Source: Sphingomonas sp. CBMAI 2297
GTDB taxonomy: Bacteria; Pseudomonadota; Alphaproteobacteria; Sphingomonadales; Sphingomonadaceae
Assembly: GCF_029870595.1 (NCBI RefSeq)
Contig: NZ_JAPDIR010000009.1
Span: forward strand, 62,001 to 126,000
Length of the DNA: 64,000 bases
Direction of reading: 5' to 3'
This document shows, piece by piece, positions 53,556 to 62,608 of the stretch. The first letter of the stretch is position 1. Each line of letters opens with the position of its first letter. The notes beneath the pieces are model-generated. The model saw only the letters and a program-made list of their open reading frames with translations. It did not search any database and was not told the DNA's origin. The position numbers and the translations under genes are program-made.

Positions 53556-53893
53556 TAACGGATGAACTCCACGCGATCGACCAGGTCGTCGGCGAAAGAA
53601 TAGATGGACATGACTTCGAAAGGCTCGCTCTCGGGCGAGCGGGCGACCTTCTCGTGGAGCACCACGGTGTCGCCCAGCATATAGCTGTTCAGGATGTCGG
53701 CGCGGTTCTGCGGGAATTCGGCGAACATCGCCTTCAGCCCCAAGCGGACGCCTTCCCTGCCCTCACGCAGCACCGCGCCGCGATAGCCCGCCTCGCAGGC
53801 ATCGTCAGTCATCAGCGCGACATAGGCGTCGGCATCCTGCGCATTGTAATGCGCGATCATCTCGTGCGCGATCGCGATGCGATCCTGGCTCAC
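53555..53893 (-). CDS. NTF2/SnoaL-like protein between nuoD and nuoE
   Basis: The 112-residue protein has the cone-shaped NTF2-like fold pattern: an opening helix ([20 protein letters not shown]), ALMTDDAC, a middle region [19 protein letters not shown], and closing beta strands ([20 protein letters not shown], then [17 protein letters not shown]). Members of this fold act as isomerases, hydrolases or binding proteins, so no activity can be assigned. The GTG start overlaps the nuoD stop (GTGA), and the TAA overlaps the nuoE ATG. This gene is not part of the standard operon. Confidence 0.75.
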   Translation of the reverse strand: MSQDRIAIAHEMIAHYNAQDADAYVALMTDDACEAGYRGAVLREGREGVRLGLKAMFAEFPQNRADILNSYMLGDTVVLHEKVARSPESEPFEVMSIYSFADDLVDRVEFIR

Positions 53894-55125
53894 CGGTCGC
53901 ACTCCCCGAACACGATGTCGAGCGCGCCCAGGATGGCGGTGATGTCGGCGAGCATATGGCCCTTCGACATGAAGTCCATCGCCTGGAGATGGCTGAACGC
54001 GGTCGGGCGGATCTTGCAGCGATACGGCTTGTTGGTGCCGTCCGCGACCAGATAGACGCCGAACTCGCCCTTCGGGCTCTCCGTCGCGACGTACACGTCG
54101 CCCGCCGGCACGTGATAGCCTTCGCTGAACAGCTTGAAGTGGTGGATCAGCGCTTCCATCGACTGCTTCATCTCGCCGCGCCGCGGCGGCGCGATCTTGC
54201 GGTCGAGGGTGAGCACGGGACCTTCCGGCATCTGCTGGAGGCACTGCTTCATGATGCGCGCGGACTGATAGACTTCCTCGACGCGGACCATGAACCGGTC
54301 ATAGCAGTCGCCACGCGTGCCGACGGGAATGTCGAACTCGACCCGGTCGTACACGTCATAGGGCTGGGACTTGCGGATATCCCAGGGGATGCCCGCGCCG
54401 CGGATCATCGGGCCCGAAAAGCCCCAGGCCACCGCGTCCTCGCGGCTCACCACCGCGATATCGACGTTGCGCTGCTTGAAGATGCGGTTCTCCGCGACCA
54501 GGCTGATCGCGTCGCCGAACAGGCGCGGCAGGCGGGTGTCGAGCCATTCGGCGATGTCGGTCAGCAGCTTGAGCGGCACGTCCTGGCGGACGCCGCCCAC
54601 GCGGAACCAGTTCGAGTGCATGCGCGCGCCGGAGGCACGCTCGAGGAAGTTCATGCAGTCTTCGCGGATCTCGAACATCCACAGGTTCGGCGTCATCGCG
54701 CCGACGTCCATCACGTGCGAACCCAGGTTCAGCATGTGGTTGCAGATGCGGGTCAGCTCGGCGAAGAACACGCGCAGATACTGGCCGCGCAGCGGAACCT
54801 CGAGGTTCAGCAGCTTCTCGACCGCCAGCACATAGCTGTATTCCATGCCCAGCGGCGAGCAATAGTCGAGCCGGTCGAAATAGGGCAGCGCCTGGGTATA
54901 GGTCTTGTACTCGATCAGCTTCTCGGTGCCGCGGTGGAGCAGGCCGACATGCGGATCGATGCGCTCGATGATCTCGCCGTCCAGCTCGGTCACCAGACGC
55001 AGCACGCCGTGCGCCGCCGGGTGCTGCGGACCGAAGTTGATCGTGTAGTTCGCGATCTCGGTGTCGCCCTTTTCCGGCTTGCCGCCGTCGGTGACACCTT
55101 CGATCTCGTCGAGATATTCAGCCAT
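53890..55125 (-). CDS. nuoD: NADH-quinone oxidoreductase subunit D
   Basis: This 411-residue peripheral subunit (49-kDa homologue) lies next to the quinone site. It shows the hydrogenase-like [31 protein letters not shown] and the C-terminal [14 protein letters not shown]. It overlaps nuoC by one base and the NTF2-like gene by four. Confidence 0.97.
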   Translation of the reverse strand: MAEYLDEIEGVTDGGKPEKGDTEIANYTINFGPQHPAAHGVLRLVTELDGEIIERIDPHVGLLHRGTEKLIEYKTYTQALPYFDRLDYCSPLGMEYSYVLAVEKLLNLEVPLRGQYLRVFFAELTRICNHMLNLGSHVMDVGAMTPNLWMFEIREDCMNFLERASGARMHSNWFRVGGVRQDVPLKLLTDIAEWLDTRLPRLFGDAISLVAENRIFKQRNVDIAVVSREDAVAWGFSGPMIRGAGIPWDIRKSQPYDVYDRVEFDIPVGTRGDCYDRFMVRVEEVYQSARIMKQCLQQMPEGPVLTLDRKIAPPRRGEMKQSMEALIHHFKLFSEGYHVPAGDVYVATESPKGEFGVYLVADGTNKPYRCKIRPTAFSHLQAMDFMSKGHMLADITAILGALDIVFGECDR

Positions 55126-55985
55126 TACGCTTCACCCTCCGGCGCCTTCCTGGCGCGCGGCTTGCGGGGTTTCCTGACCGGCTCCGCATCGGCGGCGCCG
55201 TCGCTGCCCTCGGTCTTGGCAGCCTTTGCCTTGGCCGCCTTGGTGGCGGGTGCCGGCTTGGGAGCTTCTTCCACGACCGCCGGAGCCGGCGCGCCCTTCG
55301 CCTCGGGCTGCGGCTTGGGAGCCGGAGCGGGCGCAGGCGCGGGAGCCGGCGCCGCGGGGGCAGCCGCCTTCTCGTCGCCCGGCAGCACGTATTTCGCGCC
55401 TTCCCAGGGGCTCATGAAGTCGAAATTGCGGAAGTCCTGGGCCAGCGTGACCGGCTCATAGACCACGCGCTTCGCCTCTTCCGAGTAGCGCAGCTCGACA
55501 TAGCCCGTCAGCGGGAAGTCCTTGCGCTGCGGATGGCCGACAAAGCCATAATCGGTCAGGATGCGGCGCAGGTCGGTATTGCCCGAGAAGAGCACGCCGT
55601 ACATGTCGTACACTTCGCGCTCGAGCCAGCCCGCGACCGGCCAGACGCCGGTGACGCTGGGGACGGGCTTCTCCTCGTCGGTGCGCACCTTCACCTTGAT
55701 GCGGTGGTTCCGCGTCAGGCTGAGCAGGCAATAGACCACTTCGAACCGCTCCTCGCGGTCGAGATAGTCGACGCCGGCGATCTCCATGAGCTGCTGATAT
55801 TCCAGGCCCGGCGTATCGCGCAGCAGCGTGAGCCCCTCGACCGTGCGGGCGCGGTCCAGCACCAGGTTCACTTCGCCGACACTATCCTCGGAGAAGAGGA
55901 GGATATCGCCGAGCGCCGCCTTGGCCGCCTCGATCACGCCCTCGTTCGAGGCGAAGCGCGGCGCGGAGGTCTTCACCACGCTCAT
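55125..55985 (-). CDS. nuoC: NADH-quinone oxidoreductase subunit C, with Pro/Ala/Lys-rich tail
   Basis: This 286-residue peripheral subunit (30-kDa homologue) has the signature [20 protein letters not shown] and [20 protein letters not shown]. The usual fold ends near residue 205. Beyond it is a low-complexity tail of about 80 residues, rich in Ala, Pro and Lys ([17 protein letters not shown] and [12 protein letters not shown]). The role of the tail is unknown. nuoB overlaps its start by four bases. Confidence 0.96.
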   Translation of the reverse strand: MSVVKTSAPRFASNEGVIEAAKAALGDILLFSEDSVGEVNLVLDRARTVEGLTLLRDTPGLEYQQLMEIAGVDYLDREERFEVVYCLLSLTRNHRIKVKVRTDEEKPVPSVTGVWPVAGWLEREVYDMYGVLFSGNTDLRRILTDYGFVGHPQRKDFPLTGYVELRYSEEAKRVVYEPVTLAQDFRNFDFMSPWEGAKYVLPGDEKAAAPAAPAPAPAPAPAPKPQPEAKGAPAPAVVEEAPKPAPATKAAKAKAAKTEGSDGAADAEPVRKPRKPRARKAPEGEA

Positions 55986-56524
55986 CGCTCGATCGTCCCG
56001 ACGCGGCGGATCTTACGCTGGAGCTGCATCACGCCATAGAGCAGCGCCTCGGCGGTCGGCGGGCAGCCCGGGACATAGATGTCCACCGGCACGATCCGGT
56101 CGCAGCCGCGCACGACGCTGTAGCTGTAATGGTAATAGCCGCCGCCATTGGCGCAGCTGCCCATCGAGATGACGTATTTCGGCTCCGACATCTGGTCGTA
56201 GACGCGGCGCAGCGCCGGGGCCATCTTGTTGCACAGCGTGCCGGCCACGATCATCACGTCCGACTGGCGCGGCGACGCGCGCGGCGCGGCGCCGAAACGC
56301 TCCATGTCGTAGCGCGGCATGTTGACGTGGATCATCTCGACCGCGCAGCAGGCGAGACCGAAGGTCATCCACCACAGCGAGCCGGTACGGGCCCATTGGA
56401 ACAGCTCCTCGGTCGACGTGACCAGGAAGCCCTTGTCGCCGAGCTCGGCATTGATGTCGTTCAGGAAGCCGACGTCCGGGAGAGTTCCCGGCGGGGGCGG
56501 CGTCGTGGTGAGCTCTACTCCCAT
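55982..56524 (-). CDS. nuoB: NADH-quinone oxidoreductase subunit B
   Basis: This 180-residue subunit carries the [4Fe-4S] cluster N2, the last electron donor to quinone. Its cysteines are seen in [23 protein letters not shown] and [18 protein letters not shown] 56524 lies inside the end of nuoA (10-base overlap). An alternative upstream in-frame start would cover most of nuoA and is rejected. Confidence 0.97.
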   Translation of the reverse strand: MGVELTTTPPPPGTLPDVGFLNDINAELGDKGFLVTSTEELFQWARTGSLWWMTFGLACCAVEMIHVNMPRYDMERFGAAPRASPRQSDVMIVAGTLCNKMAPALRRVYDQMSEPKYVISMGSCANGGGYYHYSYSVVRGCDRIVPVDIYVPGCPPTAEALLYGVMQLQRKIRRVGTIER

Positions 56525-56889
56525 TCGAGCGCTCCCTTCTTCCAGGCGTAGACGAGGCCGAGCGTCAGCTCGGCGATGAAGATCATCATCGAGATCCACG
56601 CGGTCCAGCCCAGCGAGAAGACCGAGACGGCCCAGGGGTAGAGGAACGCCGCTTCGAGATCGAAGATGATGAACAGGATGGCGACGAGGTAGAAGCGCAC
56701 GTCGAACTGGCTGCGCGAATCCTCGAAGGCCGGGAAGCCGCACTCATACTCGCTGAGCTTGGCCTCGGTCGGCTTGTGCGAACCCGTCAGCCGGCTGACC
56801 AGCATGGGCAGGAACACGAAGGCGCTCGAAAGCGCGAGGGCGACCCCGAGGAACAACAGGATCGGCAGATATTGTGACAGGTCGACCAA
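56515..56889 (-). CDS. nuoA: NADH-quinone oxidoreductase subunit A
   Basis: This 124-residue membrane subunit has three helices and the conserved [20 protein letters not shown] and [10 protein letters not shown] marks. The start is a TTG (56889) with AGAAGG just upstream, giving [13 protein letters not shown]; no ATG or GTG is suitably placed. It is the first gene of the operon, about 265 bases from the divergent hydrolase gene. Confidence 0.93.
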   Translation of the reverse strand: MVDLSQYLPILLFLGVALALSSAFVFLPMLVSRLTGSHKPTEAKLSEYECGFPAFEDSRSQFDVRFYLVAILFIIFDLEAAFLYPWAVSVFSLGWTAWISMMIFIAELTLGLVYAWKKGALEWE

Positions 56890-56926
56890 GGGCCTTCTCT
56901 TCTCGCGGATGCGGAATCTGAGGGGG

Positions 56927-56955
56927 CTTCTAGGACTCACTTCCCCGGGACGCAA
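56927..56955 (-). promoter_or_regulatory. Candidate promoter of the nuo operon
   Basis: On the minus strand TTGCGT (56950-56955) and TAGAAG (56927-56932) are separated by 17 bases. This would start transcription about 30 bases before the nuoA TTG. The -10 box is imperfect, so confidence is limited. Confidence 0.35.
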
Positions 56956-57153
56956 CGCCTCGACGGGTGAGAATGACTCGCAAGAAGAACCGGTTGTGGA
57001 TGCCTTGGTCCGGAAGCCTTCCGAAACCGCGTTTCCAGGGGCCGCGGCATCGCCGGAACCGCACCGCGCCGGCGCAATCGCGCATTGCCATGGGGTGATT
57101 TATATGTGCAATACACTTGCCATTGTGAAATTTTGTGAACGGGGTGTCTTCAC

Positions 57154-58143
57154 ATGATCGCACGGACTCTGCTGCTCGGGATCGCACTGGCCATGGCCGC
57201 CTGCCCGGCCCTTGCCCAACCGGGCGCGGCGACGAAACCGGCGGCGGCGCTCGACGAGCGCGAGATCGCGGGATTCCCGCATGCGCGGCTCTATCGCATC
57301 GCCGGCGAGACGCGCCGCCCGGTAGTGGTGATCCTGCCCGGCGCCGAGGGCGGCGACGAGGCCGGCCGCCGCTTCGGCCCCATCCTGGCAAGGCTCGGCT
57401 ATGCGGCGGTGAGCCTGCCCTATTACTCCCCCAACTGGGGCAAATATGGCCCGCCCCCCGCCTTTCCCGACCTGCCCGGCAGCTTCATCGACATCCGCGT
57501 GGACCAGCTGGCCGGCCTTCGCGCCGCGCTGGCCAGGCTCCCCGGCGTCGATGTCGAGCGATTCGGCCTGTTCGCCGGGTCCAAGGGATCGGAGTTCGCG
57601 CTGGTCGCGGCCAGCCGCTATGCCTGGATCGACGCGGTGGTCGCCTACACGCCGTCGGATCTGGTTTGGGAAGGCTGGGGCCCGGAGATGCTGGAGGCGG
57701 AAGGCACCCGCTCCTCCTTCTCCTTCGCCGGCAAGCCGCTCGCCTTCATGCCCTATCGCGGGTTCGTCGCGGGGCTGCAGGCCGGCCCCGCCGCCGATCT
57801 GCGCGCGATCCACGAGAATGGTCGCGCCGACCATCCCGATCGCGAAGCCGCCGCCCGCATTCCGGTCGAGGACTATCGCGGCGCCCTGATGCTGATCACC
57901 GGCGATGCGGACCGGCTGTGGAATTCGGGCCGGATGGCACGCAACATCGTCGCGACGCGCAAGGCCAGGGGGCTGGAGACGCAGGCGCTGATCTATCCGG
58001 ACGCCGGCCACGACCTGGGTGGCGGATCGGCGGAACCGCGCGTCGATCCGCGTGGCGGCGGCACGCCGGAGGCGAACGCCAAGGCACGCGCCGATGCCTG
58101 GCCGAAGATGGTGGCGTTCCTGGCGGCGACGCTCCGCCCCTAG
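57154..58143 (+). CDS. Exported alpha/beta hydrolase, BAAT C-terminal / dienelactone-hydrolase type
   Basis: This 329-residue protein has a signal peptide (LLLGIALAMAACPALAQ). An alpha/beta-hydrolase domain follows with the nucleophile element GLFAGSKGSEFALVAAS, an Asp in LITGDADRLWNSGR and the His in PDAGHDLGGG. The arrangement resembles the acyl-CoA thioester hydrolase/BAAT C-terminal domain family. A periplasmic esterase or thioesterase is likely; no substrate is known. It is divergent from nuoA. Confidence 0.75.
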   Translation: MIARTLLLGIALAMAACPALAQPGAATKPAAALDEREIAGFPHARLYRIAGETRRPVVVILPGAEGGDEAGRRFGPILARLGYAAVSLPYYSPNWGKYGPPPAFPDLPGSFIDIRVDQLAGLRAALARLPGVDVERFGLFAGSKGSEFALVAASRYAWIDAVVAYTPSDLVWEGWGPEMLEAEGTRSSFSFAGKPLAFMPYRGFVAGLQAGPAADLRAIHENGRADHPDREAAARIPVEDYRGALMLITGDADRLWNSGRMARNIVATRKARGLETQALIYPDAGHDLGGGSAEPRVDPRGGGTPEANAKARADAWPKMVAFLAATLRP

Positions 58144-58178
58144 GTCGGGAACCCGGGCAGGCCCTTGAAATCACTTCC

Positions 58179-58204
58179 GTCATCCCCGCCTTCGCGGGGA
58201 TGAC
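58179..58204. repeat. Palindromic intergenic repeat, copy 4, possible bidirectional terminator
   Basis: A perfect 11-bp stem (GTCATCCCCGC at 58179-58189, complement at 58194-58204) encloses a CTTC loop. It lies between two convergent genes, so it could end both transcripts, but neither side has a T-run. The core matches the other repeats of the window. Confidence 0.6.
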
Positions 58205-58228
58205 AGTGAAGGACATTGCTCCCAAAGA

Positions 58229-59044
58229 TCAGCGCAGCGAGTTCGCCACCAGCTTGTGCAGCTTGGAGTGCAGCACGTCATTGGCCGCGAGATACTGGTT
58301 GCGCTCGCGCGACAGGTCCTGCCCGCGATAGTCGGTCACGAAGCCGCCGGCCTCGCGGATCAGCAGCATGCCCGCCGCCACGTCCCAGGGCTTCAGGTTC
58401 GATTCCCAGAAACCGTCGAACCGGCCCGCGGCAACCCAGGCGAGGTCGAGCGCCGCCGAGCCCAGCCGGCGGATCCCGGCCACTTCGGGCGCCACCGCGC
58501 CGAAGATGCGGCTCCATTCGGCGAAATCACCATGGCCCAGGAACGGGATGCCCGTGGCGATCAGCGCCTCGTCGAGATGGCGGCGCGCCGAGACGCGCAG
58601 GCGCTGGTCCTGCAGCCAGGCACCGCGGCCCTTCTCCGACCAGAAGCTCTCGTCGGTGAGCGGCTGATAGATATAGCCGTGCGTCACTTCGGGCTTGCCC
58701 TGGGCGCCGTGCGGGTCCTCGACCGCGATCGAGATGCAGAAATGCGGGATGCCGTGCAGGAAGTTGCTGGTCCCGTCGAGCGGATCGATGATCCAGCGCG
58801 GCTTGTTGGGATCGCCCGCGATCTCGCCGCGCTCCTCGACCAGGAATCCCCAGTCCGGCCGCGCCTTCTGGAGCTCCTCGATCAGCGTGTCCTCGGCGCG
58901 CCGGTCGGCGAGGCTGACAAAGTCCGCCGGCCCCTTGCGGCTGACCTGGAGGTGCTGGACTTCGTTGAAGTCGCGGCGCAGGCGCGGGCCGGCCTTGCGG
59001 CAGGCGCGCTCCATGACGGTGATGAGGCCGGAATGCGAAACCAT
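58229..59044 (-). CDS. Inositol monophosphatase family protein
   Basis: The 271-residue Mg-dependent phosphatase of the IMPase/SuhB family shows the metal-binding WIIDPLDGTSNFLHGIPHFC motif and, in the C-terminal half, KPWDVAAGMLLIREAGGFVT. The glutamate at the first metal site is in LVEERGEIAG. Substrate is likely inositol-1-phosphate or a related phosphate; a SuhB-type regulatory role is also possible. It overlaps the cupin stop by one base in an operon efp-cupin-IMPase. Confidence 0.92.
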   Translation of the reverse strand: MVSHSGLITVMERACRKAGPRLRRDFNEVQHLQVSRKGPADFVSLADRRAEDTLIEELQKARPDWGFLVEERGEIAGDPNKPRWIIDPLDGTSNFLHGIPHFCISIAVEDPHGAQGKPEVTHGYIYQPLTDESFWSEKGRGAWLQDQRLRVSARRHLDEALIATGIPFLGHGDFAEWSRIFGAVAPEVAGIRRLGSAALDLAWVAAGRFDGFWESNLKPWDVAAGMLLIREAGGFVTDYRGQDLSRERNQYLAANDVLHSKLHKLVANSLR

Positions 59045-59361
59045 TAGACGGAGCCCTTACGCTCGAAAACCAGGATGCGGGCTTCGCCCACGGGGTGCGC
59101 GACATGCTCGTCGCCGATCTCGGCCACGAACATGTCGCCGGCAGCCAGGCGCGCCACATGCTCGCTACCGTCCAGACGATAGTGCATGTCGACTTCGCCA
59201 TCGAGGACGCAGAACAGCTCGGCACCGTCATTGACGTGCCAGCGATAGGGCTGGTCCGTCCAATGCAGGCGCGCCGTCGCGCCCTCGATCTCGACCAGAT
59301 CGCGCGCGCCCCAGGGCCGCTCGGCCCGGAAGCTGCGCGCGTCTCTGATCACGCTAGGCAT
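59044..59361 (-). CDS. Cupin domain protein
   Basis: This 105-residue single-domain cupin has the metal-binding-like pattern of the fold: WHVNDGAELFCVLDGEVDMHY (first motif, compared with GxxxHxH...ExxxVLxG) and AGDMFVAEIGDEHVAHPVGE (second motif). The substrate or ligand is unknown. It overlaps efp and the IMPase gene by one base each, so it is translated with them. Confidence 0.85.
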   Translation of the reverse strand: MPSVIRDARSFRAERPWGARDLVEIEGATARLHWTDQPYRWHVNDGAELFCVLDGEVDMHYRLDGSEHVARLAAGDMFVAEIGDEHVAHPVGEARILVFERKGSV

Positions 59362-59924
59362 CAGTCCGCGCGGCGGACATAGGCCTGCTCGTACACGTCG
59401 ACGACGATGCGCGTGCCCGAGGCGATGTGCGGCGGCACCATGATGCGCACGCCATTGTCCAGCACGGCGGGCTTGTACGACGACGAGGCCGTCTGGCCCT
59501 TCACCACCGCATCGGCCTCGACGATCGTCGCCTCGATCGTGTCGGGCAGCTGCACGCTGATCGCCTCTTCGTCATAGAGTTCCATGATCACGTCCATGCC
59601 GTCCTGCAGGAAGGCGGCGGCATCGCCGAGCAGGTCGCGCGGCAGCGTGGTCTGGTCGTAGGTTTCCTTGTCCATGAACACCAGGCTGTCGCCCTCGGGA
59701 TACAGGAACTGGAAGTCCTTGGTGTCGAGGCGCACGCGCTCCACCGTCTCCGCCGAGCGGAAGCGGACATTGTTCTTGCGGCCGTCGCGCAGGTTCTTGA
59801 GCTCGACCTGCATGTACGCACCGCCCTTGCCGGGCTGCGTGTGCTGGATCTTCACGGCACGCCAGATGCCGCCTTCATATTCGATGATGTTGCCGGGACG
59901 GATGTCCACGCCGCTGATCTTCAT
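59361..59924 (-). CDS. efp: Translation elongation factor P
   Basis: EF-P binds ribosomes stalled on polyproline stretches and promotes peptide bond formation. The 187-residue protein has the three-domain length, and the tip loop [19 protein letters not shown] with a lysine at position 33 that could receive beta-lysylation or stay unmodified. No epmA, epmB or earP gene is in the window. It is first in the efp-cupin-IMPase operon. Confidence 0.97.
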   Translation of the reverse strand: MKISGVDIRPGNIIEYEGGIWRAVKIQHTQPGKGGAYMQVELKNLRDGRKNNVRFRSAETVERVRLDTKDFQFLYPEGDSLVFMDKETYDQTTLPRDLLGDAAAFLQDGMDVIMELYDEEAISVQLPDTIEATIVEADAVVKGQTASSSYKPAVLDNGVRIMVPPHIASGTRIVVDVYEQAYVRRAD

Positions 59925-60019
59925 GGTCGAGACCTATGGAACTGAGAAAGAGCTGAGCCGGCGCCTTTAGCCGCGCGCGGGGACTTGGGCAAGCCATCCC
60001 GGTTCTTGCCGGCCACGCG

Positions 60020-60083
60020 GGCGGAAGCCGGGGTCTCGTGCCGCATGCTGTCCGATTTGCCGCACGAGATCCCGGCTTCCGCC
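60020..60083. repeat. Palindromic intergenic repeat, copy 5
   Basis: Arms 60020-60045 and 60058-60083 are 26-base inverted copies with two mismatches and a loop of 12 bases. It lies between the M23 peptidase gene and efp. Its right half is close to the right half of copy 3 (45131). Confidence 0.75.
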
Positions 60084-60094
60084 GGAATGACGGA

Positions 60095-60703
60095 TCACGG
60101 CCGGGCATTCCGCAGCAGCGGATAGGGATTGACGTTCCGCCCCTGCCACCAGCCCTCGCCCGGCCGCATGCGCTTGATCTCGAAATGGAGGTGCGGCGCG
60201 CCGCCCGCCGCGCTGCCGCTATTGCCCACCGTCGCGATGCGCTCGCCCTGGCGCACCGGCTGCCTCTCGTCCACCAGCCGGCTGTCGAGATGGGCATAAT
60301 AATGGATCGTCCCGCCGTCCCGGGTGCGCACATAGAGGGTGTGGCCGCCATTCACGCTCTCGAAGACCTTCTCGACCGTGCCCGCCGCCGCGGCGAGCAC
60401 CGGCGTGCCCCTGGGGGCCATGATGTCGATCGCATGATGCTCGCGCGCGCCGTTGCCGCGGCTCTGGCCCCAGCTGTCGCTGAGCTGGCCGGCGGCCACG
60501 CCCTCCACGGGAATGATCAGCGCGGCGGCATCATCCGCATCGTCCGCGCCGGCGGGAGCGGCGTCCTGGGGCCCCGCAAGCTGCGACGGGGCGGCCGGCG
60601 CGGCGGGCTGCACCGTGATCCGCACCAGCGACAGGAACCCCGCCGCCATCAGCGCCAGCAGCACGGCCAGGCTCCAGCCGGCCCGCTTCGCCCAGAGCCC
60701 CAT
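60095..60703 (-). CDS. M23 family metallopeptidase
   Basis: The 202-residue protein has an N-terminal membrane anchor (LAVLLALMAAGFLSLVRI), a Pro/Ala-rich linker, then a LytM-type domain with zinc ligands in HHAIDIMAPRGTP and HLHFEI. M23 enzymes cut peptidoglycan cross-bridges or, as LytM-fold activators, stimulate amidases. ATG 60703 lies five bases after the L,D-transpeptidase stop, so both cell-wall genes share a transcript. Confidence 0.87.
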   Translation of the reverse strand: MGLWAKRAGWSLAVLLALMAAGFLSLVRITVQPAAPAAPSQLAGPQDAAPAGADDADDAAALIIPVEGVAAGQLSDSWGQSRGNGAREHHAIDIMAPRGTPVLAAAAGTVEKVFESVNGGHTLYVRTRDGGTIHYYAHLDSRLVDERQPVRQGERIATVGNSGSAAGGAPHLHFEIKRMRPGEGWWQGRNVNPYPLLRNARP

Positions 60704-60708
60704 CGCGC

Positions 60709-61716
60709 CTATTCCTGGAACACTGCCCTGGTGCCCGGCTTCACCATCAGCGCGAGCCGCGCCGCATCCCAATTGGTCAGACGGATGCAGCCGTGACTCT
60801 CGGTGCGGCCGATCAGCTGCGGCTCGGGCGTGCCATGGATGCCGTAATGCTCCTTGGAAAGATCCAGCCACACCACCCCCACCGGGCCGTTCGGCCCCGG
60901 CGGCAGCATCGCCGGGTCACTGCCCTTCTTCGCGTCCCAGAACAGCTTGGGGTTGTAGTGGAATTTCGGATTGGTGTCCGCCCCGTTGATCTTCCAGGTG
61001 CCGATCGGCAGCGGATCGTGCGCGCTGCCCATGGTCGCGCTGAACTGAGCGACCAGGCGCCCCTGCCCGTCATACACCTTGAGCACCTTCTCGCTCTTGT
61101 CGACCACGATGTGATCGGCCTCGGGCACCTTGGCCTCGACGTTGAGCATGTTGAGCGTCCGCCGCCATTCCGGCTTGATGTCCGCCGGATAGTCGCGCGA
61201 TGCAGGAAGCGCATTGGGGAAGCGGAACGCCGCGCCCGGCACGATCCTGCCGCCGCCCGGATTGAGCTCGACCAGCACCTCGGGCGTGGTGTGGAACATC
61301 TCGGCCAGCTTCTCGAGCGGGCGGGTATAGGCGAGCGAGGCCAGCCTGGCCTGCTTCTCGGGGTCCTTCGGGATCGGGTTGACATAGGGCCCGGCCAGCG
61401 TCCCGGCGTCGAGAGTCAGCCGCCGGACCGGACGCAGCGAGGCATAGGGCGCGAGCGCGCGCAGCGTCGCCGGATCGAGCGTGCCGGTCGCGGGCATGCC
61501 GCGCGCGGTCTGGAACCCCTTCAGCGCCGCCGTGAGCGACTGGCCCGGGCGCCCGTCGAGAATGCCGGGCGAGAAGCCGAGATGATCGAGGATGACCTGG
61601 GCATGGAGGATGGAGTAATCGATCGGCGGCCTGCCGGAAGTTCCCCCCTGCCCCGCCGCGGCGGGACCAAAGGAGACACAGGCGAGGCAAGCCGCGAATC
61701 CGACAAATTTCCGCAC
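60709..61716 (-). CDS. L,D-transpeptidase with peptidoglycan-binding domain
   Basis: The 335-residue exported protein has a signal peptide (FAACLACVSFGPAAAGQ) and a peptidoglycan-binding repeat (ILDHLGFSPGILDGRPGQ, LKGFQTARG). The YkuD catalytic domain follows with the motif IHGTPEPQLIGRTESHGCIR, in which the Cys is the nucleophile. Such enzymes make 3-3 cross-links in peptidoglycan or attach lipoproteins to it. GTG 61716 has AGGAG nine bases upstream; the longer frame beyond it has no credible N-terminus. Confidence 0.9.
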   Translation of the reverse strand: MRKFVGFAACLACVSFGPAAAGQGGTSGRPPIDYSILHAQVILDHLGFSPGILDGRPGQSLTAALKGFQTARGMPATGTLDPATLRALAPYASLRPVRRLTLDAGTLAGPYVNPIPKDPEKQARLASLAYTRPLEKLAEMFHTTPEVLVELNPGGGRIVPGAAFRFPNALPASRDYPADIKPEWRRTLNMLNVEAKVPEADHIVVDKSEKVLKVYDGQGRLVAQFSATMGSAHDPLPIGTWKINGADTNPKFHYNPKLFWDAKKGSDPAMLPPGPNGPVGVVWLDLSKEHYGIHGTPEPQLIGRTESHGCIRLTNWDAARLALMVKPGTRAVFQE

Positions 61717-61776
61717 CGAATCAAGCTCCTGCAGATGACGTTCCGCAAGAACAACGGCTGGAACTCCGAGTGTTTC

Positions 61777-61798
61777 CGTCGTCCCGGCCCGGACGACG
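61777..61798. repeat. Short hairpin of the palindromic repeat type, copy 6
   Basis: CGTCGTCC (61777-61784) and GGACGACG (61791-61798) form an 8-bp stem around a six-base loop. It is a short and partial member of the repeat family, just downstream of thiE. Confidence 0.45.
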
Positions 61799-61805
61799 TC
61801 CGGGA

Positions 61806-62492
61806 TCAGGCCAGCAGCGCGGCGAACGCCTTCATCGCGGCTTCCTCGTCCCCGTCCCATATCGCGCCGGAAACCGCGAGGAAGTCCGCGCCCGCCTTCA
61901 CCAGCGGCGGCGCGTTCTCGGGCGTGATCCCGCCGATCGCGACGCAAGGCAGCTCGAACAGCGCCGACCACCAGCTGAGGATCACCGGCTCGGGGCGATG
62001 CCGGGTCTCCTTGGTGGCGGTGGGATAGAAGGCACCGAACGCGACATAGTCCGCCCCCGCCTCGCCGGCTTCCATCGCCAGGTGCCGGCTGTCGTGACAA
62101 GTCACCCCCACCTGCACCTGCGGGCCGAGCACGGCGCGCGCCTCGCGCGGATCGCCGTCCTCCTGCCCCAGATGCACGCCATCGGCACCCAGGCGCTTGG
62201 CCAGGCTGACGCTGTCGTTGACGATGAAGGCGATGTCGGCATCGGCGCAGATCCGCTGCAGCGGCTCGGCAAGGCGTGCCGCCTCGTGCTGGTCGACGCC
62301 CTTCACCCGGAACTGGAACGCCGCCGCCGGCCCGGCACCGAGCGCGCGCTTCAGCCGCTCGGGGAAGGCGCCGCCCACCTCGCGCGGCGAGATCAGGTAG
62401 AGCTGGCAGGGCGGACGACGTACGTCCCGCTCGAACTGCGCGGCGAAATTCGGGTCGAGCGGCGGCAGGCCGTCTTCATCCAGGTCGGTCAT
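61806..62492 (-). CDS. thiE: Thiamine phosphate synthase
   Basis: This 228-residue TIM-barrel enzyme couples HMP diphosphate and thiazole phosphate to thiamine phosphate. Typical marks are CQLYLISPREVGG near the start, FIVNDSVSLAKRLGADGVHL in the middle and VAFGAFYPTATKETR, then CVAIGGITPENAPPLVKAGA. The N-terminus is longer than usual (residues 1-28, acidic). No other thiamine gene is adjacent and no TPP riboswitch is visible upstream. Confidence 0.92.
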   Translation of the reverse strand: MTDLDEDGLPPLDPNFAAQFERDVRRPPCQLYLISPREVGGAFPERLKRALGAGPAAAFQFRVKGVDQHEAARLAEPLQRICADADIAFIVNDSVSLAKRLGADGVHLGQEDGDPREARAVLGPQVQVGVTCHDSRHLAMEAGEAGADYVAFGAFYPTATKETRHRPEPVILSWWSALFELPCVAIGGITPENAPPLVKAGADFLAVSGAIWDGDEEAAMKAFAALLA

Positions 62493-62608
62493 CGGGGGAG
62501 CCTTAGCGAAAGCCGGTTGGCTTCACCACTATCGATCGAAACCGAGTGGCGGCCGGGCCCCGGCCAAGGCAGGATCGCCGCAGGATAACAAGCGGAAGGG
62601 GGATTCGC

